Shown here: positions 23,590 to 37,419 of the stretch, in pieces
Position numbering within the stretch: position 1 is the stretch's first letter
How the letters are laid out: every line of letters starts with the position of its first letter
Assembly: GCA_015680685.1 (NCBI GenBank)
Contig: MNCI01012628.1
Span: 441,679-505,678, forward strand
From: Gnetum montanum
Lineage: Eukaryota; Streptophyta; Gnetopsida; Gnetales; Gnetaceae
DNA: 64,000 nucleotides
Reading direction: 5' to 3'
Made by a program: the position numbers and the translations under genes
Notes under the pieces: generated by a model
What the model was told of the DNA's origin: nothing
What the model saw: the letters and a program-made list of their open reading frames with translations, nothing else
The model's database searches: none

Positions 23590-26500
23590 CATGTAGGCTT
23601 GCTTGTTGTAGATCATCAAATTTTTTGACATCAATCATTCTTTGCAACCTATCAATAGTGATAAACAACACTACAAGAAAACATGTGAGTGTTAGATATA
23701 ATCAAGGCTATATGATGGCTTTAATGTTGCATAACAAGGGTTTGATGTGGTCTTGACTAGTTTTAACTTCTAGTGAGGAACTTGGTCCTTAGGTTTTTTC
23801 TCCTTACAATCATGGTTTAGATGGAACTTTTGACCAAGGGATCCTCTGTGATGTTTCTGGATTCAAGGTGAATGGTCATTAGGCTATTTTAGGATGTTAT
23901 GGCTTCATAGTAGAATTGTTTCACACTTAAGGTTTGGGTACATAAGGTCAATTCTATCTAACAACATCATGAGAGGGGTTTACTTAGGCTTTAAGGTTAG
24001 TCAAGTTTGCTTCATCATCATCTTGGCTCAATTTGCATGACAACATAAGCACATCAAGTGACACTCGTGTAACAAAATGATAAAAATTGATAAATTCAAT
24101 AAAATAATGATAATAATAATGCAAAATAATATGGTAGTAATGCATAAATGAGAAAAAATGTTGAAACAAAGGCCATACAAGTATCCAAGTAATGTCAACA
24201 AAGGCTATAAGGTAATACAAGGTAATGTAGGGTCAAACATGGTTAAAGATGATTACACTTTGCTAGTTTTAGGCCTTATCGGGCCATGTTGCCAATTTAA
24301 GGCCTTAGTAAAAGCTTGTTTCACTAGAAGGATCATTATAAGACAAAGCTTAGTAAAATAAAGTGGAATAAAATAATATGGAGCTAAATTTTAAGTTACA
24401 ATAATAAGAAAAATGGAATAAAGCATTACAAACTAGGTGAACAAGGTAAAATAGTATGTGTGTGTGTGTGTGTATTAATTAACTTATTATTATGATTATT
24501 TTCAATTTTTTAAAACAAAGAAGGAAATTCCTTCCATACAATAAATTTCCAATACACAAATGTCAAAAGCATAGCATATACCTTGCATAAAATTAAGGAT
24601 GGCATACCATTGTATAAATAAAAAATAATTAACAAGCCATGAGGCACATGCTTTCCACTGAAGAATTAACCCATGAAAAAAAATCATGGTACCAAAAATG
24701 ATAGGAACAATTTTCAATATGATTCCATTATAAAAACATAGAAATAAAACAAAAGAGATTCAAGTGCCTAGATGTTCTAGCTTCCATGGGCTACTATACA
24801 AAACTCTTGTCACACACCACACAAAAAGCCAAAGAATATTTTAGAATAGATTGAATGGAAATACATCAAGTGGATGGATTAGATATGTGAATACAAGCAT
24901 CACAAACATAAGTGCATAAGTGATTCCCTGATCTATTGTTGTGTTGTAGCTTGAAGGAGTAGGAGTGGAAGCCTAAGCCTATGCATTGACGAAGGAGGGA
25001 AGAGCAAGAAGAAGAGCTACCATCATTATCCATATAATAAGAAACACAATCTATCTAGTCATGAAAGCCATTGATTACTTGCAATACAACAACAACAACA
25101 CAAGAGCTACAACAGTAGCAACCATGCAAAGGTAGGAAAACAAGAGTAGATCAGATCTAGTGGCTTGCCTCCTTCCTTACATCCAGGGAAAAGTAGATTA
25201 AGGGACTGAGTGAGCATCTATGTGAAAGTAGGAGGAGGAGCATGGTGTTGTTTAAAGTCCATCTCACCTACACTAGATCCACATTGACTAGCATGGATGA
25301 TTGGGGAGGGGGTGTTATGAGGATTCTTTAGGATTTTTTCATGTTGGATCCACATTGGGTAGCATGGATCTAGCATGGATGGAATGGTAGTGTAGAGCGT
25401 GTAGGTGGCTAAGGAGGAAGTGTTACAGGGAGTTGGTAATGAAGCATAGGATAGGCAACACATGGTGGCAGGAGGAAAGTGTGTAGGTGGCTATGGGAAT
25501 GTGGTTAGTAGGACTAGCAGGAAATGCTGGGATGACCATTTGGCCATGGAATGTTTGCAATGCTACTGACCAACACTATAGCTAGCCATAGTGGTTGTCA
25601 AAGGGTTTTGTGGTAGACACAATCATGGATGGTAGTAGAAAGGTCATGGATGATGGAGAGCCCTAAGACACGATGCTGGATTATGGCACCCATGTTGGAT
25701 CTACACTAACTAGCATGGATGAGGGGAGTAATATTTTTGATACTTTTAGTCACCTCTCACTGGGCCATGCTAGCATGGTCCTAGCATGGGTGGAGAGGGA
25801 GATTATAGGCTGTGAGGAAAGGATTTTCTACAACTCACCTTGGTACACAATGAAGGAAGCACAATGTTGTTGTAGCCATAGGTGAAGTAGCAGTGTGGGG
25901 TAGAACTAGTAGTAACATGAGATGATGCTAGTAGTATTGCATGGCAAGAGTTTCATTGGGGTTAAGGATAAGGGTTTCATTAGTGTTGAGGCATGGTGGT
26001 AGGCCAAGTATGTAATGGTGGTCTATGGATCAACACTACTTAAAAACTGGTGCAACCCCTTTCTACAGGCCTTGAAACCCCAATTGGACTTGTGTGATCT
26101 ATGCCTGTGAGGAGTAGTGTGGCCTTGTGTAGGGCTGTGTGGCTTGTACAAGCTTACATGGCCCTTTGTAGGTCCAACATAGTCCTTGTAGGTTTAGCAT
26201 GACTTTTGTAGGGCTAGTGTAGCCCTTGGATATATATATATATATTCATTCTATGTAGGTACTCCTGTAGGTGTGAACAACCATCCCAGATCTTGGCATG
26301 GAAGCAGCAAGTGATGTCAGATCTGGCTGCAGCAAAGGCAATGTAGTTGATGGAGGATGGGGATTTAGGTGCTACCGGGTGATGTTTGATGTAGTTAGTA
26401 TAGTCCATGGCTTAAATATTATAGGACCTACATGTGATATGGGAGTGTGGCAAGCAATGAAAGTCTATGTAGGACATAGCAGATTCGTAGCACTAGTAGG

Positions 26501-27312
26501 GATCAATGGGTTTGAGTAGCACTATGCTGGGAGGTGCCCTATTTGTGGGGTTGGAATACCCACCCTAGGTCTATAGGCCACGTGTGGCCAACAACCTCAC
26601 GTTTTATTATTATTATTATTATTTGAAGAAAATAATTTGGTGGAGAATCCCCTTTTAAAATTTACTAAATGTGAGTAATGCCCTACATGCAAACTGCAAC
26701 CTATCTACAATTTCTAAGGATGTTTTTTAATATGCATTGATAGCTCAAAAAATTCCTTAATCATTTGGGAAAATCTACAATAGGATAACATGGTTGTAGT
26801 AAAATTTCATAATTAATTAACCACATCATAGAAAGACTAGATCATGTCACCAAGATTGCTTTTAGATCATTGAACTCGAGTATGTCAAAGTACCTTTGCT
26901 ATAGTAATTAAATTGCTTATAGCAAGTTGTTTATCTCTGTTTAAGTTAATTCCTCTAATCTTTCTAGTTAAGACAGTGTTATTTAACTGAGAGCATACAA
27001 ATCACACCTTTATCTCCCTAGGTTCATTTGTAAGATCCCATGTTGTACCATTTGCATATGCATGTGCATGATACTTTTGAGCTACAATCTTGGAACATGG
27101 GTTCTCCTCATTGATAGGCTACCTTTTACTTTTGATTATAGTCTAAAAAGTGAATTAGTCTTTGGGATTCCATTTTTTTGTGTCATAGAATTAAGATGGC
27201 TCATTGAGGGGTTATTTGAGGCATTAGTCCTTTATCCTTTACTTTGAACATTATGTCGATATTCTAGGGACAAGATTAAGGAAAAGATCATATTTTTAAA
27301 TTAATAATTTAG
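22593..27312 (-). mobile_element. Copy A noncoding 3' region
   Basis: About 4.7 kb lies between the protease end and the 3' LTR with no RT, RNase H or integrase signal on either strand. 22593 to about 24300 is homologous to 35395 to about 37330 of copy B (shared landmarks: gaggattRacccaagag, catgctaaRgagtgctt, catgactcca..catcctacaa). It also holds a (GA)14 tract at 23562-23589, a (TG)8 tract at 24457-24473, an AGGCC-repeat unit at 24258-24310, degenerate 'actagcatggatg' repeats at 25260-25800 and 'gtgtagggcttgtagg' repeats at 26100-26230 ending in a short (TA)n. Open stretches here are artefacts of these repeats. Confidence 0.55.
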
Positions 27313-27420
27313 NNNNNNNNNNNNNNNNNNNNNNNNNNNNNNNNNNNNNNNNNNNNNNNNNNNNNNNNNNNNNNNNNNNNNNNNNNNNNNNNNNNNNNNN
27401 NNNNNNNNNNNNNNNNNNNN
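27313..27420. other. Assembly gap (108 N)
   Basis: Run of N within copy A. Confidence 0.99.
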
Positions 27421-28389
27421 CTTATTATTATGGCCACTAACTACGTGCATGTTTTAACATCTATAGGCCCTAGGCTATGATGGCGATTGACTATGATGTA
27501 GATGATGGCCTCTCCTGTCCCTCTCCTATGGCTTAACTTTGGCTACTATGGAACCAATTACACCTTGCCATGATTTTCTTTTTTGTTTGATATAGTTATG
27601 TTTATTTTACTACAAAGGCCACAAAGACCATGTATTGTTCAAGTAGTTGTATGTTGCATAGTGAAACTATGGTCATAGACATATAGATATTTTGGTATAT
27701 ATATATTTTATTATTATCACATAGTGTGACTATGACTAAGTGTTAATTCTAGATTTTTTATGTTTTATATGCTTTAAATAAACACAAATGGTAAATGTAA
27801 TAAGGCCATAAACTAAGACTAGTAGATAAAAATGTGTCATAATGATAATTGTGAACCAAAGGTATATGCATATAAGTAAACTCACATATGATGCCATCAT
27901 GTAGATTGGCTAAAAGGTCATTATGCTCACTACTTTTAGGCCTTGGTAGGCCATAATGTTTCTAGTTTTAGGCCTTGGTAAGCCATAATGTTGCCAATTT
28001 TAGGCCTTGGCTAGCTATAGTACTAGTTTAAGGCCTTAGTGGACCATAAGTTGCTAGTTTTAGGCCTTGGCTAGCTAAGGTCCATAGTTTCTTAGCAAGT
28101 ATGGGATGCTCTCAAAAGAGCACATAAGGCTAGAGCTAACTATGAAACATAATATAATTCTGTAAAGATAAACAAATGATTGGCAAAAGAATGGACGAGG
28201 TGTTTACCATGAACTTGTTGTTTGATCTTTGAGAGATTAATGAATCTTTTTAGCATGATTCTATGATCACCATTTCTTTCATTTAGCATTGCAATTTGTA
28301 GGAATTTTCATTGATTGTCTTGTGTTGAAAATATGACATTACTCGCATCATTATTGCTCTCATTATTTTTGGCTACAATTTGAGTGTTG
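27421..28389 (-). mobile_element. Copy A region after protease, with AGGCC repeats
   Basis: Homologous to 39640-40550 of copy B ('ataggYcctaggctatgatRg', 'gattttt.atgttttat'). At about 27920-28090 a 35-40-bp unit, gctagttttaggccttggtaggccataatg, repeats about five times. No coding sequence is recognised. Confidence 0.6.
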
Positions 28390-31300
28390 AGAGTTTCCTC
28401 TTAAAACTCCACCTTTGAACCTTGGTTGTTGTTGACATAGTTAACTAAGGACAATGACACATTATCTCCATAGATTACAATCTTATCACCCTCGTATGAA
28501 AATTGAATCTTCCAATGTATAGGAGATGAAATTGCACAAAGCTTAGCCAAACATGGTCTTCCTAGATCAAGTTAAACCTATGTGTTTCTTCAACTACTAG
28601 GAAGTTGGTGGATGTGAAAAATTGTTCCTTAGCTACAAAATCCAAGGATATAGAACCTCAAACCACTACTTGTAACTCGTTGAATAACTTAAGTGCTAAG
28701 GTAGTGGTCACTTGAATGTTCTAAGTTAGGTTGAGTTTGTTAACCACAGAATATGGTATCACATTTGTGGTCATTCCATCATCCACATGTACATAATGAA
28801 CCTTGTATCTACCAACATGTATGGTAATAAGAAGAGGATCAGATAGCACCTCTTCATTTCTAGAGTTGATTTGCACTTCACTATTGTGAAAGTTAAACAT
28901 TGGTTAATGCCCATTTTTTCTAAGTTAAGCTTGCTCAATAATAGAGTGAATCAATCCTTTGTTGGTGGGCATGTCTCTGATCACAAGGATAGAAGTCAAA
29001 ACTTAAGCTAATGTGTTCCTATGTGTAGAAGAGGTCATGACCAAGTTGTACAAGTTTGGCAAAGAGTTCTTTTTTTTAAGGGATAGTTTGGCTTGTTCAA
29101 TGATTGCAAGGAAATTCTTTCACTTGGTTTCGATGTTTTAGCCTTAGTAGTTCTAACTTTGTCCATCCTTTCTTGAGCTTGTAGCCTAGGTTTAGGTTCA
29201 CATGCCTTAGGCCCCTTGTCCATGGATGTAGTTGGCCCTTGTGTAGGTCTTGGTTGGTTACCTTTAGTAGGCTTATTTTTTGGTATGGTGATAGTTTGCT
29301 TTCGTCATTGTTGTGATGATGGTTTTTTGCTAACCTCTAAGTTGTGGGCCACTATAGATGGGCTTTGGTCATGAGTTGTTGTGGTCTTAGTTATTGAAGG
29401 TGGAGGGGCTCAAATAATGAATGGTTTCCTAGGCTTTGGAGGATTAGTAACTCATCGATTATGTTGTCATGTTGAAGCCATTGAAGTGGGGACATGTATG
29501 ATGAAAGGCTTCTTAGGGGTTGGAGGAGGTGGTACCCATATAATGAAGGGCTTCCTAGGCTTTGTGCTTTGGGATCGTGGGGGTACTTTGATGAAAAATG
29601 ATTTTCTAGGGGGATTAGATCATTTGGATTTTGTGAATGAGCCCATAGTATAGGATTTTTTGTTACAACTTGGAGAGCTAGGATCATTCACTCCCAACTC
29701 TCCATAGTTTTTCATCTTCTAGAGGTCATCCTTTAATGCTAGGAAAAAATTTGTGTGATGACTAGCCATTTAATGATAATGGAAATACCTATCTAGCTTG
29801 AAGTACCTCAGTAGCTTAGGATCATCTTTGGTAGCTATTGTTGGGTCTCTAGCTATGTCACAAAAATGATCATACCTCTTATGAGCCTCTTTAGACAATT
29901 TCCTATATTGTATATGGTTGTCTTTAAGTAACTATTCTAAGAGGTAAGAGGACTTTAAAGGAAACTTTGTGTACTTAGACCTATCCTTCCATATAATGTT
30001 TGATCTTGGTTGATTTGGAGCATAGGAAGTGGATGATTGCAAAGAGTTAGGGGATGTGTTATGTGGTTATGATTCCCTTCTCTCTTCTTATTTTGTCTCT
30101 TTTACTACTATAGCCACGGTTGTATGTTCTTACCTAGATTTATCCATATTCCTTCTTACATGTTGATTTTTATAGGCCATATAGGCTAGATCATTACTTG
30201 CTTCAGCTACCTCCTTGATGTTCTTAGTTTGTGAGAAGGCTTGGCTTAGTGATCAGGGATCTAGGTAGTACAACTTCAACTTTATTAAGTCATTTACTAC
30301 TACCTTGTAGATGGACAAGAGGTGAGTTTTAACAATAGGCTCTAGAATATTGTTAAGTATTGACTTCCACCTTTGAATGAACCTTTTGACTAGTTCAAGT
30401 GACCCCTACCTCACCTTCATCAATTGGTCCAATGTGATACTTAGCTTCAAGTTATATTTGAAGTGATTGAAAAATTGGTTAATCAAGTCTTCAAGGAAAG
30501 AAATAGAGCCCATAGGCAACTTTTGATACCAATCTAGAGCCTTACCCTTGAGAGATATGAAAAAAAATCCTTAGTATTGTATGAGGCACTCAAGTTGGAA
30601 GGTTACTAGATGTGCATTGGGAACTCCTTCACCATTGTATTTGGTGAAGTTTGGGACAGGAAAGACTATAGGCAAGGTTATTTTAGGCACCATAGGAATT
30701 ATAGAATCATCTTAGTAGAAGTTTAGAACCTTGACTATCTGAGTTGTGTTGGCCTTAAGTTTTTGTAGCACTTTGGTAAGGTCTTGAATCATTTGGAAGG
30801 CTTGATCCAAGCCTTGGGGCATCCTTGTAGGTTGTCATGCTTGTGTTGACAGTTAAGGAGGAAGTTGAGAGGCTTGTGGTCTTGCAATAGGCTATAGTAT
30901 TGAAGGGAGAGGCTAGGTTCTAGTGGTCATAGGAAAGATCAACAAGGAGAAAGATGTTTGTACTAGAATTGGAGACACAAAGAGGATGAAAGGAGTATGA
31001 GAAGATTGTCTTTCTTGAGGTCCCAATGAGGGTCCCATTGGTATGATGGTGAGGTAGACATCACCATGCCTAGGTAAATAGAGTTAGGTTGTGTGGCAAA
31101 GGAAATCAATGAAAATAAGCTGGATTGGAACATGGGTTATGTTTGATGTGTAGTGATGATGGATGTGAACCTAAACATGGTAGGATGGATAGGAGGGGAG
31201 TTGGGCCCAAGGACTTATCCGATTGATGAGGTGAGAGATGTGGAGTTGAGTGTAATTTTTTGAGAAGCCAAAGATTAGAAAAGACTTCTATTAAAGATGT

Positions 31301-31721
31301 CCTACTTCTATTTGACCTCAAACTCATCTTCCTCTTCTTACCGATCCTTTGAGCTAATTACATCACCGCATGCATTAACCTCTATGAGTTGTATGAGCAT
31401 TTGTGCATAAAAGTCTATGAGGGATATTTGGTCATATGAGGATGGAATGTATTCTTTCCCATCCCAATAAATGATTTTGAATTGACGCTTAGTGTCAGAT
31501 TCGGAGTGTGGTATCAAGAGACCAGCTTGTATGTTGGCATAAAAGAAGTTCTAGAACTCCTCATTAATGATCATGAAATTTAGATTTTTTCCTCTTTGCC
31601 AAAGTGATTACCTTCGTTCTATGACCATGGGATATTTTGAGTCATAAACATGAACTACATCTTTGCTAGATATCATGTTTTTCAAGTTAATGGGTAGTAC
31701 CATTGATTAGCTAAAAGACAT
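28390..31721 (-). pseudogene. Tat-like gypsy gag-protease, copy A
   Basis: A start codon at 31721 (MSFS.. MVLP.NLKNM) matches that of copy B at 50750. An extra N-terminal domain (about 31720-31340: FFYANIQAGLLIPHSESD, FKIIYWDGKEYIPSS) comes first. It is followed by a linker, a Retrotrans_gag capsid region (about 30780-30330: NFTKYNGEG, KGKALDWYQKLP, LEDLINQFFNHF) and a His-rich remnant of the gag tail (about 29790-29720: FHYH, HHTNFFLALKDDL). A Pro/Lys-rich linker then leads to an aspartic-protease-like domain (about 28880-28540: HVDDGMTTNVIPYSVV, then a FNLI.EDHVW stretch equivalent to the usual NLLLGRPWL). Many TAG/TAA stops interrupt it, largely in one frame. The catalytic D-S/T-G has become V-D-D-G. 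No RT or integrase follows. Confidence 0.8.
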
Positions 31722-34427
31722 TGTGAGAAGGTGTTGAAAAAATAGCTTGATGAAGGCTAAATTATAAAAGGAAAGAGAAATTCTAGCAAGTGGAATTTTT
31801 AAAATGCTAAAAAGTTGAAAAAGGCTTATTGGCTATTATCAATAAGTGAGAGGTTAAGGGGGATATACACCTTTACCCAAAATGGAAAAAGGTTGGTATT
31901 AAACCCCAACCACATTGAACTAGCTGGCCACACCAATACTAGGAGAAAAAAAGGGGAAAGAAAGGAGGTAAGATATAAAATCTTAACTTTTCTTCACAAC
32001 ATTGATGTTGAGGATCATTGAACTTAAAAGGTAAGGGATGAAAAAGTTTCCCAAGCTATGTCTAAGACACATCTCCTCCTACTTGTCATAACCTATAAAA
32101 AGAGAAAATTATCATAAACTAAGTAAGAATACTTAACATCTTTTTAACATTAACCAAGAATAAGGACCATGGATGAGAGTAGGATCAAGGGGTAGTATGA
32201 CCTCCAAGAATTGTTAGAATAGCATACATACACACATACACATAGCTAGCAAATCCATAATACATCCAAATATACATAACCAATATAACATAGGCAATAA
32301 GCTAAAAAATCTAAGCAAACAAACACCTAGCCAAAATCCAACCAGACATGATCAATATAAAGTAACCAATAAGCTATAATAGTAAGAAAACATACATCCA
32401 ATATTAATTATATCAATCATAATCATAAGCTAAAGCATAATCTTCTACTTTCACGAATCAACTTGTAAACAAAGGAGGCTAGCATGCACTCTACTCAATG
32501 TCATGCATGAGTTATTTTTATAAGTGCTTTTTAAATCAAATTTTAACATTGAATATCAAATCAAAAGCCATATTACCATATTCATATATTTTTTATTAGC
32601 CTCATCTAAATTAGAGGCAGCATTGATAGGATTCCTATTGATTTTGGACCAATGGAATTTATCATAAAAATCAGAATGTGATCTGATGATAAGCTTTGAA
32701 GATAATGTTAAGTGGATTGCCAAGAATACTCATGTATATCATTGCATTCAATAAGTATAAAATATATTGTAATACCTATAATATAAATGAAACCCATATT
32801 TCCATGGTGAGAGATGGAGAAAGCATTTATAATTCTATGTTTTATCATTTTTATGGATTTTATGATTATAAGAAACTAAATAAATATAAATGCATATGCA
32901 TCATGATCCCTCTTGGGGATAGGTATAATGTCCATGTTGCAATACCTCTTGAGAATAGGTGCAACACCACACATGAAATGTAATAAAAATAGCTTTTAGT
33001 CACAACCTTGATGGCTCAACATCATGTTGTATAGTTATGACCTTCTTAGAAAATGAATAAATCATTGTAGCTTAATTAAATGGGAAAAAAATTATTATTT
33101 TTATTATTTTTAATGTTTAATATTTTTAGAACTTTACTGTTTAAGGCATAAATGGTAGAATAAGGAAAAATCATAAGCTTTATTCACAAAACAAACACTA
33201 AATTCTATATCAAACAAATGATTCTATACTATGTAAGCAAGATAGCACTCTAATAAAGTCCACTCATGCTTGTGAAAGTGATGACTCAAAATACACATAC
33301 ATAAGAGAATGAAGTAAGTTAACTTATCCAAGGGAGGAAAAGATATTTACAAAAAAAAAAAAAAAAAAAAAAAAATAGATGTCAAAAGCTAAATAAAAAT
33401 GCTACAAATGAAGTTCTTTTATATGAGAGTTCATCTCAAGTATTTATAGTTTTTGCAATACAATAGCAAAGGTTTTCTAGTCCCAAGCATCAATGAAGAT
33501 CCATAAGCATAGCTTAGGCATCCTAGAAATACATCAAAGGTAACTCAAAAGCAAAGAAGTCAAACTAGACTTACAAGAGGTATACATAAATTCCCCTAAG
33601 CTAATGTAGAATAGTCAACACATTCCTATCATGCACAATTTGCTTAGTTTTCTAAATGGGACCTAAAATACTAGGAAACATGTCAAAAGGTTCCTAAGGT
33701 TCTTGAATGAAGCCATAAGCATCCTAGGAATTATAAAACATATACCACACCTACATGTGTAAAATGGGAGGCTAGGATATAAACCTACAAGGTAGAAACC
33801 TCAGACATATGTGCAAAAATAATAAACATATGATGTGAAATACTTCTTGAGTCCAGAGCTTACAATTTATTGACAAAATACCACTAGATGACTCATCATT
33901 CCCCATGACTAAGTAAAGTGAGTTCCATAGCTTTAACACCCAAGACAAAAAATTGGGACTAGACACATGAGATGATCAATGTGGAAGAATAAAAATTTAC
34001 AAATATATAAACCATGAATATAAACTAAGAAGTACAAAAAGGTGTGATTGAGAGAAGAAGACCCTTGAGATACTTTCTTGGTATGAAAAGAAGCCTGAAG
34101 AGCTAGGTATGAATATGTAAAATCTTTGAAGTTAAGTTTCAAGGTCTATTATCCTTGTTTGAGGCTATTGATTCTTTTTATACATTAATTCTTACTCTTG
34201 TAGAAATGCTTCATACCATTCCTTGGCATCCACTTAGAACTTCTTGTGACATTTTCTTGCTTGTAAGAGCTAATGTTGGATCACATCCAACTCAATTCCT
34301 TTCACTCCAATTTCTCCTCTAGCTCTATGCATGGTCATCCTACAAAATTCTTAAACATGTAAAGATACTATCCCCTTTCCACCTCTGCATCCTCTTCTAT
34401 CTCCTTGAGTCTCCTCTCAAGAACTAT
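31722..34427. other. Copy A leader and unassigned DNA
   Basis: This should contain the copy A leader and perhaps its 5' LTR, but I could not align either with confidence. A pure A25 tract at 33351-33375 may be a retroposon tail. The ORFs here are short and not recognisable. Copy B begins at 34428. Confidence 0.4.
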
Positions 34428-35394
34428 TGTAGTGATAAAACAAATCTTTGTTGGAAAACTAAGAAAATCCATGTGAAAAATTTTAATCCCAAGATTCATA
34501 GGTCTCAAAAATAGATTTAGGGCACCTTAGGTAATATTGTCAATTACCTAAGAAATTATAAATTTCTATTACTGAGATCAATGAGTGAAAATGAATTAAA
34601 AATGAGAGTAAAATGAACCCAACACTAGAAAAAATAAAATAAAAGATGTGGCCAAACCAACTACAGACTCTATATTACATGCCATAAAAAATATCATCAA
34701 ACATAAGTTTAGAAGATACAAATTAACTAGCTTTCCAACCTAAGAAATATAAAACTCTAGAGATATCTCTAGAACTTTCATTGAAGATTTAATGAAAAAG
34801 GAGCATGTCTTACAACTATCCTAAACAATTCAAGCTAGATTGATCTACCCTTGAATGTTAAGTGTAATTGCAATAGGTTCTTGGTGCTCCTAAGAATCTG
34901 TGTTGGAAAATAAATGTTCCTAGGCTCTTATATCTACTCCAAAGGTCTCTAGTTTGGAGAAGTCTCAAATGATTCAAAAGTCCCCAAAAATGGTCTCAAT
35001 TCTTGTTTTTACAAGCCACAATTTGCTATTACTATGCTACTTACTTTCTATAATTTTCTTTGGAAATTACATAGTGTATATAATTATTTTCATGGCCAAA
35101 AACTACAACATATGGGCCACTAGCATTTTTGAATTTTGATGCTGATTTAGGAAACATTTTTTATTTTTTAGCTTTCATATGCTAGCATAATAAAACTCAT
35201 ATCCTATGGACCATGAATTTTATTTTACATGTTTTAAATAGTCCATAAGTTGGCTAAAACAAGTCCATAAGGTAGCATTTTATATGGGAAAGCAAGGCAA
35301 TTACTTTTGCTCTTGAATACCTATCAAAATCACAATCAAAATCTAGCTACAAGGCTTCTCTATTTGTAACATGAATTTTCCTTGAGGTGCTTCA
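34428..35394 (-). mobile_element. 3' LTR of Tat-like copy B
   Basis: This 967-bp block is collinear along its whole length with 51707-52672 (966 bp). Matches include aagaaaatccatg, caatgagtg.aa.tgaat.aaaaatgag, gatacaaattaa, the stretch from gtttggagaagt to tcaaaaattcc (51xxx/34xxx equivalents) and acatgttttaaatagtcca. It starts TGTAGTGA and ends CTTCA. The adjacent ACTAT (34423-34427) and ACTGC (52673-52677) differ only by transitions and are a plausible target-site duplication. Confidence 0.85.
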
Positions 35395-35412
35395 TTAGTT
35401 CCTCTTTGTTGA
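35395..35412 (-). other. Polypurine tract of copy B
   Basis: Minus strand CAACAAAGAGGAACTAA runs directly into the LTR start TGAAGCACC. The equivalent tract of copy A is at 22573-22592. Confidence 0.65.
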
Positions 35413-36949
35413 TGTTTTGAGGATTGACCCAAGAGACATCAAAAAAGAATGTGAAAAATCACTACAAATTCATCACCAATGCTCCTTCTCTATATTTGAT
35501 TCTGTAGCTATCAAATCATGCTAAGGAGTGCTTACAATGATAAACTACAATTGCAATGGAATGAGAAGAATTTGGATTGGAATAATGGCTATACTAGATA
35601 TCAGAGAATGGTTGAATATAATTACAAAGAATTCCAAATGTTTTAACATCATGGTTATGGCATAGTCATGTGCTTCATGATTGGCAAGGTCTTCACACTT
35701 CATGCTTGTGATACTAGTTATGTGAGCTTAAATTTTGATGAAACTAGTGTTTCATTCTTGACTACTTTGGCCACTTGGCTCATTCATTTTTCATTTTTTT
35801 TTAATTTATTTCTCTATTTTTTTGGTCATTGGTTTAACTTTAGGCTACATTGGTCTCTTGGCTTTCTTGGCATTTCCTTCCCCTTTGTTTTGTGGGAGTA
35901 AAACCTTTGTTGAGTTTTGATGCCAAGGTTGAATTTTTGCTTTGTTTTCTTCTTGAATGAAAAGCTTGGAGATTCAGTGAACTTGATTAATAGAGAATGT
36001 AAAAGAAGATTTCACATGACCATAATGCATGGATGTCAAACATAATTTTTTGCTATTATCAAGGTAAGAAGGGCTAAAATTTGATTACAAGGTAATGACC
36101 CAAAAGGGATAATGGAAATGATTTGAGGTAAGTACTATCGACATGGTTAAACAAGCTAGCTAAATCTCATGCATTGAGGTAGCATAGTAACTCACTACTA
36201 TGATAAGTCACACCTCTATGATGACTCCAAGCTCATCCTACAAACATAACTCTTAGAGGTCAAGTAAGCTAGGTAAAAATGCATGTGATTATAATAGATT
36301 ACAAGGGATAATAAGCAAATGTATGTCATCATGAGATTTAATTGACAGAATATGAGATTTTTGCTTGATGCCTTACAGATTCATACAAAGTTTGCAATGT
36401 TTTAAGATGCCAACAAGATAGAAGATCATACAAGCTTGCTTGTCAAAGGCTAAGAGATCCATCAATATCAAGCATTCATTCAAATCTATAAACATAGGTC
36501 AACAACACTAAAAGTAAACATGTTAAAGTTAGATGTAATTAAGATCGTGTGAAGGATTTAATGTTTCCTTATAGGGGTTTGATGATGTTGTGAGCAAGTT
36601 ACTATTTTAGTGAGGAAATTTATTTTAGAGTTTTCTCCTTACCATTGTAGATTTAAAATTGGTAATTCAACTAAGGAATCCTTGGTGTTGTTTTTAGGCT
36701 TAAGCTCAAGAGCAATCAAGTCATTCCATGGTATTAAGACTATATGGCCAAGAGGCTTACAAGATATAGGTTTAGGCATTCAAATTAACTTCATCCAACA
36801 ACATTATCAAGAAGGTACACTTAGGCTCAAGCGCTAGTTGAAATGCTTTTTCATCTTCCTAGCTCAATCCTGCATGTTAACATAAGAAAATCAAGTGGGA
36901 TTTGCATGATAAAATTGTTAAAAAATGTTAAAATAATCCAAAATGTTGT

Positions 36950-37325
36950 AATAAGAAGATGAGATAAGACAAAATAAGATCACAAGAAGGTAAACTAAGG
37001 TAGAACAATGTAAAACTAGGCCAAACAAGGTAGAATAAGGCCCAAATAGGGTATATTAAGGTGGAACAAGGTAGAATAAGGGCCAAATGATGTAGAATGA
37101 TGCAAAATAAGGCTAAATAAGGATCGAATGAGGTCAAAATAATGCAAAATAATGTAAAATGAGATCAAATTAGATCTACATGATGCCAAATTACATCAAG
37201 TGATGTCAAATGATGTCAAAATGATGCAAACTGATGTCAAATGACATTGAACGATATTGAAATCATGTCATATGATGTTGAAATGATGTAAAATGGTGTT
37301 AAATGATGTCAAATGATCTTTAGGT
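36950..37325. repeat. 10-11-bp drifting minisatellite
   Basis: About 35 short units run head to tail. They change gradually from aaggtagaat / aaggccaaa types on the left to aatgatgtcaa on the right. It lies in the 3' noncoding region of copy B. The equivalent part of copy A (24090-24240) has only scattered similar units. Confidence 0.8.
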
Positions 37326-37419
37326 TGGTGGTAAAAATAAGAAAAAATCTCACAAAAAAAGGCTATAAGAGGTAAGAATAATGGGTTTTTATGGTCAAAA
37401 GAGTTAAAAAATATAAAAA

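Noticed and set aside
22573-24300. Host intergenic duplication shared with 35395-37330
   Set aside because: Both copies lie between protease and 3' LTR of the same element family, so they are parts of the elements.
33351-33375. A25 tract as proof of a LINE or SINE
   Set aside because: No upstream RT, Pol III box or target duplication was found.
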